Source of the DNA: Anaerolineaceae bacterium
GTDB taxonomy: Bacteria; Chloroflexota; Anaerolineae; Anaerolineales; Anaerolineaceae
Direction: 5' to 3'
NCBI GenBank assembly: GCA_030653365.1
Contig: JAURZL010000014.1
Span: 186,001 to 250,000, forward strand
DNA length: 64,000 nt
Part shown: positions 9,208-17,704 of the stretch, piece by piece
Layout: each line of letters begins with the position of its first letter
Numbering within the stretch: position 1 is the first letter of the stretch
Made by a program: the position numbers and the translations under genes
Notes under the pieces: generated by a model
The model's input: the letters and a program-made list of their open reading frames with translations, nothing else
Database searches by the model: none
Told to the model about the DNA's origin: nothing

Positions 9208-10446
9208 ATGTTAATAAATTGGAGAAAAAATTCTAAACCTGAAATTCTAATTGAGCTACTAAACTCATCTAGAATAAAAAATCCTAATGGGGAATATTCT
9301 TTTAGTGGTTTTGATTATCATTATAATTTTGATTTGTTATTTGGATTTATCGATTTTCCTGAGAGGATTCCGGAATATGATTTAAGAAATATCCTTCATA
9401 ACGTTTTACATGTTTTGGTAAAAAATAAATCAATAAAAAAAGATGAGTTGATAAGAGAAGTTGATAGAGAATGCAATTTTTTTATTCAAACTCCATCCAA
9501 AAGGTTTGTTTTATTTACTTCTCTCTCAATAAATAATACGGCTCAAATTAATTCATTAAAAATGAATAATTCAATTATTAATTTCTCATATAATTATGAA
9601 ATTTTTCTGAAAAGTACAGAAAATTCATTCAGAAGAGCCCAAATTAGCCATCAAGTCAGAATACCAGAAAATTATCTTTATATTAAAGTATTTGTTTCAG
9701 CGCGATCAATGTATGAAGCAGCTGATAAAGCATTAGATAATCTTGATTTAATCAGGTCTATTTGGAATTTTTATTTTAATCTTCAAAGGCAATGGCAAAT
9801 TTCATCCGCTAGTAATTCAAAACCTATTAATAAAATATTAACTGGGCCATTTCACACAATTCATACTCCTAACGGTAAACTAATTTCAGAAAATGTATGG
9901 TGGTTTGATCCATCTTTTCGAGTACCAATTAATTCAATTCTAATTGGAAAAGACTTAGAAAAACTTGACAAATTCACTAAATTAATTAGAAACCAAATTA
10001 AAAAAAGTAAATATTCTACCTCCCTCGAAGAAGCGTTAAGGAGATATGTGCGATCCTTAGATGAATGGGATTGGAACAATTCTTTCATCCAACTTTGGAG
10101 TATCCTCGAATATATTACCTACACTCAAAACGAATCATATGATGTGACGATTAAGCGAGCGGCTTTCATATATAAAGATCGTGAATATATAAAACAAATT
10201 CTAGAAAATCTTAGAGAATACAGAAATAGATATGTTCATCAGAATGTATCGGATTCTCGAGTAGAATCATATTTGTTTAAATTAAAGAATATTGTTGAAA
10301 CAATAATTAGTTTTCACCTAAAAAATCAATTCAAATTCAACTCCTTAAAAGAAGCTTCAGAGTTCTTGAGCTTACCATATAAGGTAGATGATCTAATTCA
10401 ACAAAAAAAAATGAGAGAAAAAGCGTTAGATTTATTTGGTAGTTGA
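9208..10446 (+). CDS. HEPN-like protein of unknown function
   Basis: 412 aa, very AT-rich. The N-terminal 280 residues match no family I recognise. The C-terminal third reads as an all-helical HEPN-type domain: WSILEYIT, then REYRNRYVHQN with the Rx4H signature R339-H344 and N340 next to the arginine. HEPN domains with this motif are usually metal-independent RNases or toxins; that activity is inferred. A good ribosome site (AGGAGGGG) precedes ATG 9208. It is convergent with the CBS-HEPN gene and about 40 bp downstream of the type I operon, so read-through transcription is possible. It resembles ApeA-like abortive-infection proteins in architecture only. Confidence 0.65.
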   Translation: MLINWRKNSKPEILIELLNSSRIKNPNGEYSFSGFDYHYNFDLLFGFIDFPERIPEYDLRNILHNVLHVLVKNKSIKKDELIREVDRECNFFIQTPSKRFVLFTSLSINNTAQINSLKMNNSIINFSYNYEIFLKSTENSFRRAQISHQVRIPENYLYIKVFVSARSMYEAADKALDNLDLIRSIWNFYFNLQRQWQISSASNSKPINKILTGPFHTIHTPNGKLISENVWWFDPSFRVPINSILIGKDLEKLDKFTKLIRNQIKKSKYSTSLEEALRRYVRSLDEWDWNNSFIQLWSILEYITYTQNESYDVTIKRAAFIYKDREYIKQILENLREYRNRYVHQNVSDSRVESYLFKLKNIVETIISFHLKNQFKFNSLKEASEFLSLPYKVDDLIQQKKMREKALDLFGS

Positions 10447-10508
10447 TTAATAAATAAAAGTTCTACTTTTAATAACCTTCACGAAAAAATGATAACTTTT
10501 GTTGTTTA

Positions 10509-12134
10509 TTATTGGGATAATACATTTAGTATTTCTTGTTCAGTAATTTCAGCAAGATTTCCATAAAACTTAATCATCGTCTCTACTGCCCAACTTCGCA
10601 ATTTTGCTAATTTGTCTTTATTATCTAAAACTGAACCATCATGATAAATAGCTATCCGGGAAGCTCGTTTTTCATTTAATCTTTCCCAGCTAATTGATCC
10701 TATTTTTTCTTCCAGTTCAATCTTTTGCTTACAAATTGCATCGTATACCTTTTTTGTTTTTTCTTTGTCATTTAGGTCAAGATATAGTTCAACTCGAAAG
10801 CTATTAATTCGAGAAAATGAGAAAACAAATAAACCATATTTTGGCCTATTTTTTGGAATGGCTGATATTACTATCCAGTTTGTCCCAGAAGGTGATAATT
10901 CTTTTATGGGGAATTCTGCTTTTTTGGCTAAATCTTTTAACAATTGTGAAAAGAAATCAATATAAGCAATTTCCCTTTCTTTGATTCTGGCAAATGTCAC
11001 ATGTTGTTCATTGAAATTAACTGATTTAACTTTCCAACCCGCTTCCAACCAGCTTATTGAATGTGGATGTCCAACTGTATCATTTGCCCACCAAGCACGA
11101 TGATTTCTCGCGGAATTTGGTAATTCTCCACTAATTATGGTTTCAATTTTCTCGAAAGGCAGATTTACAAAATCTATATTACCTGGTTGGCTAGTTAAAT
11201 AATCTATCAGAGGTGAGTAACGGCTTTCCTTCGGGCTGTAATCTTCAAATTTTATTGAATCATCGACTGAGAGAGTAGGTTTACTAATTTCTGGGGGAGA
11301 AGTAACAATTGAGGCTGCTTCCAAAGCCACACTTGTTTCAGCCTCTTGGTGTTGTTTGCTATTTTCCCAATCAGCGATTCTATTTGTTAACCAATTACCA
11401 CAAAATTTCAATTCAGAAATTTGATCCGAAGTGATTATAGTGCGAAAATGTGCCAAATCATTTCTGGTTGATCGCACTCCTTCAAACATTTTCCTTAAAT
11501 TTTTTTTGTCAAAATCTAAGATACTTCCTACAACTTTCCAGGTATTGTCATGGAAAAGGATATGAATATACTCATATAATGTTAATTCATCAAAACTATT
11601 CACTTTATTATTGTTTTTTTCTGATGAGCTTATTTGTCTTATCACGGATTTAATATTTTCATTATCTGGTTGATTTTCTTCTAAAGAATATGCGTGTCGA
11701 ATGAGCATTTTGATATTTGTCTCAATGTCTTCAACTATCATCAAATTTTCAGTTCGATTCCGAAAATATTCCATTGCATCATAACTAGTTACTATACCAG
11801 GCATTCTATTTTCAATCTTTTCTATTAAAACAGCATTTGTAGATTTTAAAAGATCCAAAACATCAAAAAGATCATCATCTTCATATGTGGTAGGTGGTTT
11901 GGTAATAACATCTCTTACATGAATTTCATCCATTGTAGAATTAAGATTCTTGATGCCTTTTAGAATTGATTCATGGGTGATCATTCCTATTGGGTGATTA
12001 TCATCGTCTAATACTGGTAATTGGCTGAAGTCATTTTCGATCATTAATTGATATGCCTTCGAAACAAGGTCATCTTTTTTTACACAAACCACATTCGATT
12101 GATTTTCAATTAGATTTTTTACTAAAAATGGCAT
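10509..12134 (-). CDS. CBS-CBS-HEPN-DUF7662-DUF4268 multidomain protein
   Basis: 541 aa, AT-rich. Two CBS domains (about 8-60 and 70-125) contain DFSQLPVLDDDNHPIGMIT and a weaker second copy. A helical HEPN-like domain (about 130-255) carries TRNDLAHFR, with R224 and H229 in Rx4H spacing. A DUF7662-like segment (about 305-385) has ARNHRAWWAND and WLEAGWKV. A DUF4268-like domain (about 395-535) has AYIDFFSQLL and RASRIAIYHDG. CBS pairs bind adenine nucleotides in known proteins. DUF4268 normally follows a nuclease, replaced here by CBS-HEPN. I infer a nucleotide-gated RNase or defence sensor. No cognate synthase is visible. The start ATG has GGAGG upstream on this strand. Confidence 0.7.
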   Translation of the reverse strand: MPFLVKNLIENQSNVVCVKKDDLVSKAYQLMIENDFSQLPVLDDDNHPIGMITHESILKGIKNLNSTMDEIHVRDVITKPPTTYEDDDLFDVLDLLKSTNAVLIEKIENRMPGIVTSYDAMEYFRNRTENLMIVEDIETNIKMLIRHAYSLEENQPDNENIKSVIRQISSSEKNNNKVNSFDELTLYEYIHILFHDNTWKVVGSILDFDKKNLRKMFEGVRSTRNDLAHFRTIITSDQISELKFCGNWLTNRIADWENSKQHQEAETSVALEAASIVTSPPEISKPTLSVDDSIKFEDYSPKESRYSPLIDYLTSQPGNIDFVNLPFEKIETIISGELPNSARNHRAWWANDTVGHPHSISWLEAGWKVKSVNFNEQHVTFARIKEREIAYIDFFSQLLKDLAKKAEFPIKELSPSGTNWIVISAIPKNRPKYGLFVFSFSRINSFRVELYLDLNDKEKTKKVYDAICKQKIELEEKIGSISWERLNEKRASRIAIYHDGSVLDNKDKLAKLRSWAVETMIKFYGNLAEITEQEILNVLSQ

Positions 12135-12311
12135 TCACTCCTCCAAAATGTGAGAAATGGAATTTTTATCTATCGTCTTTTATTATAGCATTCCAAAAAT
12201 CTATGAAATTATAAAATGTTATAAGTTCTTCATGCCAATCCCACCAAATCATAGTTCAAATTTCTTGCGAAGGAACCCGAGGCTTTGGCAATAGATGCAC
12301 CTTCTTTCCCC

Positions 12312-12340
12312 TTGACCTAATAGAACAATTATTCTATACT
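12312..12340 (+). promoter_or_regulatory. Near-consensus sigma-70 promoter with an inverted repeat between -35 and -10
   Basis: TTGACC (12312-12317), exactly 17 bp, then TATACT (12335-12340). The spacer holds ATAGAA and TTCTAT separated by 6 bp, an inverted repeat that could be an operator. No intact gene lies downstream on this strand before the convergent gene at 12710. It appears to be an orphan promoter in front of decayed sequence. Confidence 0.5.
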
Positions 12341-12709
12341 GTTTCAATCAAATTGCACATTAACAACCTTATATCACACCACCCAAAACTCCCTGTCCAC
12401 CCATCGAGGCATTTTCGCTTAACATCCCCCAACCCCAACCGAATTGTTTCTAATTGTTTTCGAGGATCAATTCATCCATGATGATTTGATCCGAAATGCC
12501 CCGCATTGGCAAATGAAATGGACGGGTATGAGGAACAAATCGCCTTGTTCGATGCGTTTCAAAATGCCCCCGAAGGGTAAGGGCACATCGGGTACAAGAA
12601 CCAAATCCACTTACCCATGGAGAATCAGACAGTTGAAACCTCTTCTCTTTTTCCCTTTCAACTACCGACTCTCAACTTTCAACCGCGTTCAGCTTTCAGC
12701 CTTGAGCGT
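12341..12709. other. Intergenic region with a possible decayed coding remnant
   Basis: No intact gene supported. One frame around 12505-12600 reads like protein (NEMDGYEEQIALFDAFQNA), then meets a stop and continues in frame as GHIGYKNQIHL, suggesting a degraded gene. The right end (about 12648-12718) is a run of TTCAACT/TTCAGCC-type heptamers, the same array class found at other gene ends here. The 12135-12311 stretch to the left shows only AT-rich upstream sequence of the CBS-HEPN gene. Confidence 0.35.
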
Positions 12710-13549
12710 TCAGCCTTGATCTATATCAAAATACCTCCCCAGCACCCTCATCGCCGCCTTTCTTGCTTCCACCGCCACCCGCAACGGTTCCCAGGCCCAA
12801 TATTCCGGCCGGAAGATCTCGATCGAAGTTGGTCCATCATACCGGATTTGTTTCAGACGCGCACAGATTTCGTCCAGCGGGATGACGCCTTCTCCGGGGA
12901 ACAGGCGCGTCGCATCGCTGATCGCTTCCTTGGGCGTATCCTCCACATCATTCAGATGAAAGGCAAATATCCGTCGCGGATCCAGCTGTTCGATTTCACT
13001 GAGCAGTCCACCGCCGTTATAGAAATGAGCAGCGTCCAGGGTTAGCCCGATATTATCGCAATCGGCTGCCTGCAGGATTTCATAGGCTGCCCGCGGGGTA
13101 CGCACGCTGCACCATCCAAACCCCAGGAATTCGAAGGTCAGCTTGATTTCGTACAGCTTCGCAATCTGACTCAGGGACTGTAGGACGCGCACATATTCTT
13201 CCTTCACGGCTTCCCAGGTGATCGTGCGACCCGGTAAGGGGCTGGCAACGATCACAATGGTCGCGCAGCCAATGGCCTGGGCAATTTTTCCCAGTTTGTG
13301 CAATTGCGCCTCGATTTTGTGAAATTCGTTCCCCTGGAAGGCAACAAACTCGATCGAGTTGATCGTCAGCGGCAGGACGTGCTGGTCCACGAACAATGCA
13401 TTCAGCTGCGTGAGGGAGTGGGTCGCCAGATAAACATCGATCTTCTCCGCCCATACTTCCAATGCCTGGTAGCCTGCCTGTGCGCTAATCATCACATCCG
13501 TTTCCAGACTGCTGGTTTTGGTCGTTGCTCCGTGAAAAGCCAGGATCAT
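12710..13549 (-). CDS. Sugar phosphate isomerase/epimerase (TIM-barrel, IolE/IolI-like)
   Basis: 279 aa, a full-length AP endonuclease 2-type TIM barrel. Visible elements include TFEFLGFGW, NIGLTLDAAHFYNGG with the conserved D and H of the metal site, AFHLNDVED, and a final GPTSIEIFRPEYW. Members isomerise or epimerise keto-sugars and inosose intermediates. The start overlaps the stop of the upstream inositol dehydrogenase by 4 bp (ATGA), so the two act in one pathway, most likely myo-inositol or a related cyclitol or sugar catabolism. The exact substrate cannot be read from sequence. The last codons and TGA stop lie inside a heptamer repeat array (CAAGGCTGAACGC). Confidence 0.85.
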   Translation of the reverse strand: MILAFHGATTKTSSLETDVMISAQAGYQALEVWAEKIDVYLATHSLTQLNALFVDQHVLPLTINSIEFVAFQGNEFHKIEAQLHKLGKIAQAIGCATIVIVASPLPGRTITWEAVKEEYVRVLQSLSQIAKLYEIKLTFEFLGFGWCSVRTPRAAYEILQAADCDNIGLTLDAAHFYNGGGLLSEIEQLDPRRIFAFHLNDVEDTPKEAISDATRLFPGEGVIPLDEICARLKQIRYDGPTSIEIFRPEYWAWEPLRVAVEARKAAMRVLGRYFDIDQG

Positions 13550-14577
13550 CGCGATCCTCCCTCTTGCTCAAACTGCTTCAGGTTGATAGAGCGCTTTTCG
13601 CGATACGATTCCCAGGCCGCGTGTCCCAGCAGCACCGCCAGGCGTCCATCTTCACCATTGGTAGGGGTTGGTTTGTCATCCCGCACGCAGGCAATAAACT
13701 GGCAAACTTCATCAATATAGCACTGGGCATAGCGCTGCATGAAAAAATCCGTCAGCCGGCTGGTATGGAATCCATCGCGATGGCCTTTGGTGATCATGTT
13801 CTCGCTCTCATTACCGACCGCCACAAATCCATCCGAAAATAAGATTTCAACCCGCTGGTCATACCCATAGACGGCATGGCGACTGTTATCGATACATCCG
13901 ACCATCCCATTGGCAAACTTGAGGTTGACCACACAGGTATCCAGATCGCCGATTTCGTTCAAAGCCGGGTCGATCAGCACATTCCCCATCACCTGCAGCT
14001 CTGCGATCTCACCCCCCAGGTAGCGCGCCATGTCAAAATCGTGGATGGTCATATCCAGAAAGATTCCCCCGGAGGCTCGTAAATAATCCATGGGTGGCAG
14101 GCCCGGGTCGCGACTGGAGATGCGCAAGAGGCAGGGGTGTCCCATTTCACCGTTGGCGACCGCCTCGTGGACTTGCCGGAAATTTTTATCGAAGCGGCGG
14201 TTGAATCCGACCTGCAGCTTGACCCCGGCTTTTTCGACAACTTCCAGCACAGAGTCAATTTTTTCCAGCTCAAGCGCCAGTGGTTTTTCACAGAAGATTT
14301 GTTTCCCGGCCAGCGCCGCGTCTTTGATGATGAAATCGTGTGCTGTCGTAGTGGTTGCGATCAATACCGCTTCGATTTCCGGATCCGCGAGCAGTTCGTG
14401 ATAGTCGCGCACCACCCTCTCGATGCCCAATTCCGCGGCAAGCTCCTGTGCGACCTCCAGGCGAATATCACACAGCGCCACCAGCTCCGCCTCTGGTATG
14501 GCCTGGACGATATTTCTACAGTGGACACTGCCCATTCTCCCGGTCCCAATCACCGCAATTTTTACACGTCTGCTCAT
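13546..14577 (-). CDS. iolG: Inositol 2-dehydrogenase, Gfo/Idh/MocA family
   Basis: 343 aa from ATG 14577. I prefer this start to the longer frame at 14622 because AGAGGAG stands just upstream and the Rossmann strand follows at once. It oxidises a cyclitol or sugar hydroxyl with NAD. The NAD-binding VIGTGRMGSVHCRN is at the N-terminus, then CEKPLAL (the EKP motif), FNRRFDKNF, and SGGIFLDMTIHDFDMARYLG, which holds the catalytic D and H. The SRDP, TIHDFD and DNSRHAVYGYDQR blocks match IolG proteins closely. It is first in a two-gene operon with the TIM-barrel isomerase. Another Gfo/Idh substrate is possible. Confidence 0.85.
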   Translation of the reverse strand: MSRRVKIAVIGTGRMGSVHCRNIVQAIPEAELVALCDIRLEVAQELAAELGIERVVRDYHELLADPEIEAVLIATTTTAHDFIIKDAALAGKQIFCEKPLALELEKIDSVLEVVEKAGVKLQVGFNRRFDKNFRQVHEAVANGEMGHPCLLRISSRDPGLPPMDYLRASGGIFLDMTIHDFDMARYLGGEIAELQVMGNVLIDPALNEIGDLDTCVVNLKFANGMVGCIDNSRHAVYGYDQRVEILFSDGFVAVGNESENMITKGHRDGFHTSRLTDFFMQRYAQCYIDEVCQFIACVRDDKPTPTNGEDGRLAVLLGHAAWESYREKRSINLKQFEQEGGSR

Positions 14578-14672
14578 TGCTCCTCTTTCATTGTTGCCTA
14601 ATGATATTTCTTCTATTATCATACTATTTTTAGATTTTTTTGAATGGAAATCGCGTGATTTTGTAGGGTATC

Positions 14673-14705
14673 AGCCGTCAACGAATAGGAAACGAATAAA
14701 CGAAT
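14673..14705 (+). repeat. Left inverted repeat of the GxxExxY element
   Basis: 33 bp beginning AGCCGTCAACGAAT and ending AACGAATAAACGAAT. It matches the reverse complement of 15375-15407 at 32 of 33 positions. A third copy, in the same orientation, lies at 50830-50862. The internal CGAAT units repeat about every 8-10 bp. Confidence 0.85.
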
Positions 14706-14873
14706 AAATGAATACCACAAGGGTACTTTGTAAACGAATACCAATTGGAATACTTTCGTTGATGATGGAATTCGAGAAATTAATTGGAAAAAATAACATA
14801 CCCTCTTTTTTGAATATTTGAATTTCTGCTATGATTATTTGGTAATAAATTATCAATCAGGAGTAACATCACA

Positions 14874-15323
14874 ATGAGTAAGCTTGTCATCGATGCAACG
14901 GGGAATGACCTGACATACCGGATTATTGGGGCTGCAATGAACGTTCACAACAAACTCGGACCTGGTTATAAGGAAGAGATTTATGAACGGGTTTTGAAAA
15001 ATGAGTTGATTAGCCAGGAAATTGAGGTTGCAGACCAATTTCCCTTACCGGTTGAGGTAGACGGGGAACAGGTAGGGATGTTTTACCTGGATTTGCTGGT
15101 TGAAGGGCAGGTGGTGGTTGAAATCAAGGCTTTCGCGCATCAATTAACAAACGATGAAATTGCCCAAGTATTGAATTATCTAAAGGCAACAGGATTGCAG
15201 GTGGGGTTGCTCCTCAATTTTGGTCGACGAAAATTAGAATATAGACGAATATTTCCCAGCAAAAATATTGTCTCTACCCAACGGATTGGCAGAGATGACG
15301 TCTGGAAATCAGAACGGAAATAA
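14874..15323 (+). CDS. GxxExxY protein
   Basis: 149 aa, full length. The family signature is clear: GAAMNVHNKLGPGYKEEIYE, with G-x-x-E-x-x-Y in GYKEEIY, followed by DLLVEGQVVVEIKAF, in which D...ExK residues suggest a PD-(D/E)XK-type fold. The function of the family is not established. The gene stands alone between two nearly perfect 33-bp inverted repeats, so the unit 14673-15407 (735 bp) could be a small mobile or transposed cassette. ATG 14874 follows CAGGAG. The product ends SERK shortly before the right repeat. Confidence 0.88.
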   Translation: MSKLVIDATGNDLTYRIIGAAMNVHNKLGPGYKEEIYERVLKNELISQEIEVADQFPLPVEVDGEQVGMFYLDLLVEGQVVVEIKAFAHQLTNDEIAQVLNYLKATGLQVGLLLNFGRRKLEYRRIFPSKNIVSTQRIGRDDVWKSERK

Positions 15324-15374
15324 ATAATTCTAAGTTTACCCAAACCTTAATTCACCAACGAATCACTGGCGAAC

Positions 15375-15407
15375 ATTCGTTTATTCGTTTCCAATTCGTT
15401 GACGGCT
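15375..15407 (-). repeat. Right inverted repeat of the GxxExxY element
   Basis: Reverse complement of the left repeat at 14673-14705 with a single mismatch. It is followed directly by a heptamer array (15408-15440) and a hairpin repeat (15448-15474). Confidence 0.85.
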
Positions 15408-15497
15408 CTTTTCAGCCTTGAGCGTTCAGCTTTCAGCCTTTCGCCACGAAGTACTCGAGCAAAGCGAGTGGTATAAGCCATCAGCCATCAGCTATGA
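15408..15497. repeat. Heptamer-type tandem repeat array with an embedded hairpin
   Basis: Successive imperfect 7-mers: TTCAGCC, TTGAGCG, TTCAGCT, TTCAGCC, then, after a hairpin repeat (15448-15474, TACTCG...CGAGTGGTA), CATCAGC units and CTATGAG. The array runs into the 3' end of the minus-strand DUF255 gene, whose TGA stop and last codons are made of repeat units. Similar arrays are at 12648-12718, 32655-32695, 47820-47875 and 52659-52685. Confidence 0.7.
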
Positions 15498-17520
15498 GCT
15501 GTTCTTTCAGTCCCTCCACCGTCCCCACCGGCATCCTACACACAAACCCCTCACACACATACGCCGTGACTTTCTCCTCGATCATCGGTCTCTCCGCCAG
15601 CAGCGCTGGGCTTCCATCAGGGATCGGCAAACCCGCAGCCGCCACCACCGTGTTCGGACGATACGTCCCCCGGATCTCCCTTAAGAATTCAACCATCTCC
15701 ACGCTTTCCAACTCCCCAATCAATGCAATCTGCAGGGTCTTGCTCAAATAAAAATCAGCAGCCGAGAGCCAGCGGCTGAAAGCAGTCGGATACTCGCCCA
15801 CCATCCTCGCCACCTGCGCCAGCGTTTCCTCTGCCAGCTGCAACCATTCCTCGTTCTCCGAGTAAGAAGCCATCTTCAACAGGGCTTCCACCGCCAGGGC
15901 ATTCCCGCAAGGTGTGGCATTGTTCTGGAGATCTTTCGGCCGCAGAAGGACGGTCTCGGCATCCCGGGTGGTATCGAAAAAGCCACCAGCCGGGTCATGG
16001 AACTGCTTGATCATCTCGCCGGTCAGCTTTTGGGCGGACGCGAACCAGAGCGGGTTGAAGTCCGCCTGATACAGGTCGAGCAAGCCCAGAATGAGAGCGG
16101 CGTAATCCTCCAGGAATACTTCCGGACTGGTCTGCCCCTGCCGCCAAGAGCGACGCAATCGTCCCTCTACCACCAATTCACGCAGGATGAAGTCAGCATT
16201 GCGTTGCGCAACCTGCAAATAGGTGTCATTCTCCAGGGCACGCGCAGCTTCAGCAAAAGCCGAGAGCATCCAACCATTCCAGGCGGTCAGCACCTTGTCG
16301 TCGGTACCAGGGCGGATGCGCAGGGAACGCGCTGTCAGCAATTGTACGTGACGTTCCGCCAGTCTCACAGGAAGTTCTTCGGCAGGTAATCCAAACCTAC
16401 CCGCCAGTTCGGCATCCGTCACAACCCGTTGCAGCACGATCTTGCCTTCCCAATTGCCGGTGGGGGTCAGTCCATAGGCTGCCTCGAAGAGTTCATCCGT
16501 CTCCCCCAGGGCTGCGCGAATTTCGTCCAGCGTCCAGACGTAGAATTTGCCCTCCACGCCCTCCGAGTCCGCGTCCAGGCTGGAGTAGAAGCCACCTTCC
16601 GGTCTCAGCAGCTCGCGTTGCACAAAGCCGAGCGTCTCTTCCACCACCCGGCGGTAGTGCGGCTCGCGGCTGATCTGCCAGGCATGCAGGTAGGCAATCG
16701 TCAGCTGGGCGTTGTCATACAGCATCTTCTCAAAATGCGGCACCAGCCAGTCCGCATCGGTCGAGTAGCGCGCGAACCCACCACCGACCACATCGTACAT
16801 CCCGCCGCGTGCCATTGCGTTCAGGGCGTGCTGCACAGTCTCCAGGGTTTTGGGATCCCCGGCCGTTTGGCGTCGCAATAGGAACTCGAGCGCCATCGGT
16901 TGCGGGAACTTGGGTGCTCTGCCCCAGCCGCCATGCTGCCAATCATAACTGCGGAGCAATGCCTGCGTGGCTTGCTGCAGGATCTCTGGCGTAAAGTTGC
17001 CGCTCAGATAATTACCGGCCTTCTGTTGCATCACAGCCTTGAGGATTTCACCCCCCGATCGCACCACCTCATCCCGTCGGTTCTGCCAGTAATCCGCCAG
17101 GGAGAGCAGCACATCCCGGAAGGAAGGCATTCCATAGCGTGGTCGTGGCGGGTAATAGGTGCCGCCATAAAATGGGATCAGGTCAGGCGTCAGGAAGACC
17201 GACATTGGCCAGCCGCCCTGCCCGGTCATCGCCGTCACCGCAGACATGTAGATACTGTCCAGGTCGGGACGTTCCTCGCGATCCACTTTGATATTGATGT
17301 AATTTTGATTCATGAGCGCTGCGATCTCCGGGTCTTCGAAAGATTCGTGCGCCATCACATGACACCAATGGCAGGCAGCATAGCCGATGCTCAGGAAGAT
17401 CGGTTTGTCCTCTTGTTTTGCTCGCTCCAGCGCTTCCGGACCCCACGGGTACCAGTCCACCGGGTTGTTGGCGTGCTGCAGCAGATAGGGAGAAGTGGTA
17501 TCAGCAAGTCGATTGGTCAT
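15481..17520 (-). CDS. Thioredoxin domain-containing protein, DUF255/YyaL type
   Basis: 679 aa, full length for the YyaL/SPATA20-like family. The N-terminal thioredoxin-like domain (DUF255) begins [20 protein letters not shown] and carries the CHWCH motif in [15 protein letters not shown]. The remainder is an alpha/alpha-toroid resembling glycosidases, with [12 protein letters not shown] and [12 protein letters not shown]. Its biochemical role is unproven; a redox or sugar-linked role is proposed for the family. It is monocistronic, with an AAAGGAA ribosome site before ATG 17520. The C-terminal residues come from the heptamer array, a sign that the array invaded or replaced the original 3' end. 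Confidence 0.93.
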   Translation of the reverse strand: MTNRLADTTSPYLLQHANNPVDWYPWGPEALERAKQEDKPIFLSIGYAACHWCHVMAHESFEDPEIAALMNQNYINIKVDREERPDLDSIYMSAVTAMTGQGGWPMSVFLTPDLIPFYGGTYYPPRPRYGMPSFRDVLLSLADYWQNRRDEVVRSGGEILKAVMQQKAGNYLSGNFTPEILQQATQALLRSYDWQHGGWGRAPKFPQPMALEFLLRRQTAGDPKTLETVQHALNAMARGGMYDVVGGGFARYSTDADWLVPHFEKMLYDNAQLTIAYLHAWQISREPHYRRVVEETLGFVQRELLRPEGGFYSSLDADSEGVEGKFYVWTLDEIRAALGETDELFEAAYGLTPTGNWEGKIVLQRVVTDAELAGRFGLPAEELPVRLAERHVQLLTARSLRIRPGTDDKVLTAWNGWMLSAFAEAARALENDTYLQVAQRNADFILRELVVEGRLRRSWRQGQTSPEVFLEDYAALILGLLDLYQADFNPLWFASAQKLTGEMIKQFHDPAGGFFDTTRDAETVLLRPKDLQNNATPCGNALAVEALLKMASYSENEEWLQLAEETLAQVARMVGEYPTAFSRWLSAADFYLSKTLQIALIGELESVEMVEFLREIRGTYRPNTVVAAAGLPIPDGSPALLAERPMIEEKVTAYVCEGFVCRMPVGTVEGLKEQLIADG

Positions 17521-17667
17521 AATTTCCTTTTGACCTTTAGCTTACCAGCTTGCTCGCCTATTTGCAAAAAAGATTCTAACGTCCTGTCTTATTTGATGCG
17601 GTTTGGGGGAGGGATTGAGATAATAGGGTTTCTGGTATGGACTACTGGATTTTTTAGAAAACTTTAC

Positions 17668-17673
17668 TATACT
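17668..17673 (+). promoter_or_regulatory. Probable -10 element of the LRR gene
   Basis: TATACT at 17668-17673, about 30 bp before ATG 17705. No good -35 is visible at 16-18 bp spacing. Confidence 0.3.
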
Positions 17674-17704
17674 TGTTTATACATCGACTTCAGATTTTCT
17701 TCCC

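Noticed and set aside
12444-12719. 91-aa open frame on the plus strand in the 12.4-12.7 kb space
   Set aside because: The protein looks random and ends in heptamer repeats; the protein-like stretch in this region lies in another frame and is broken by stops.
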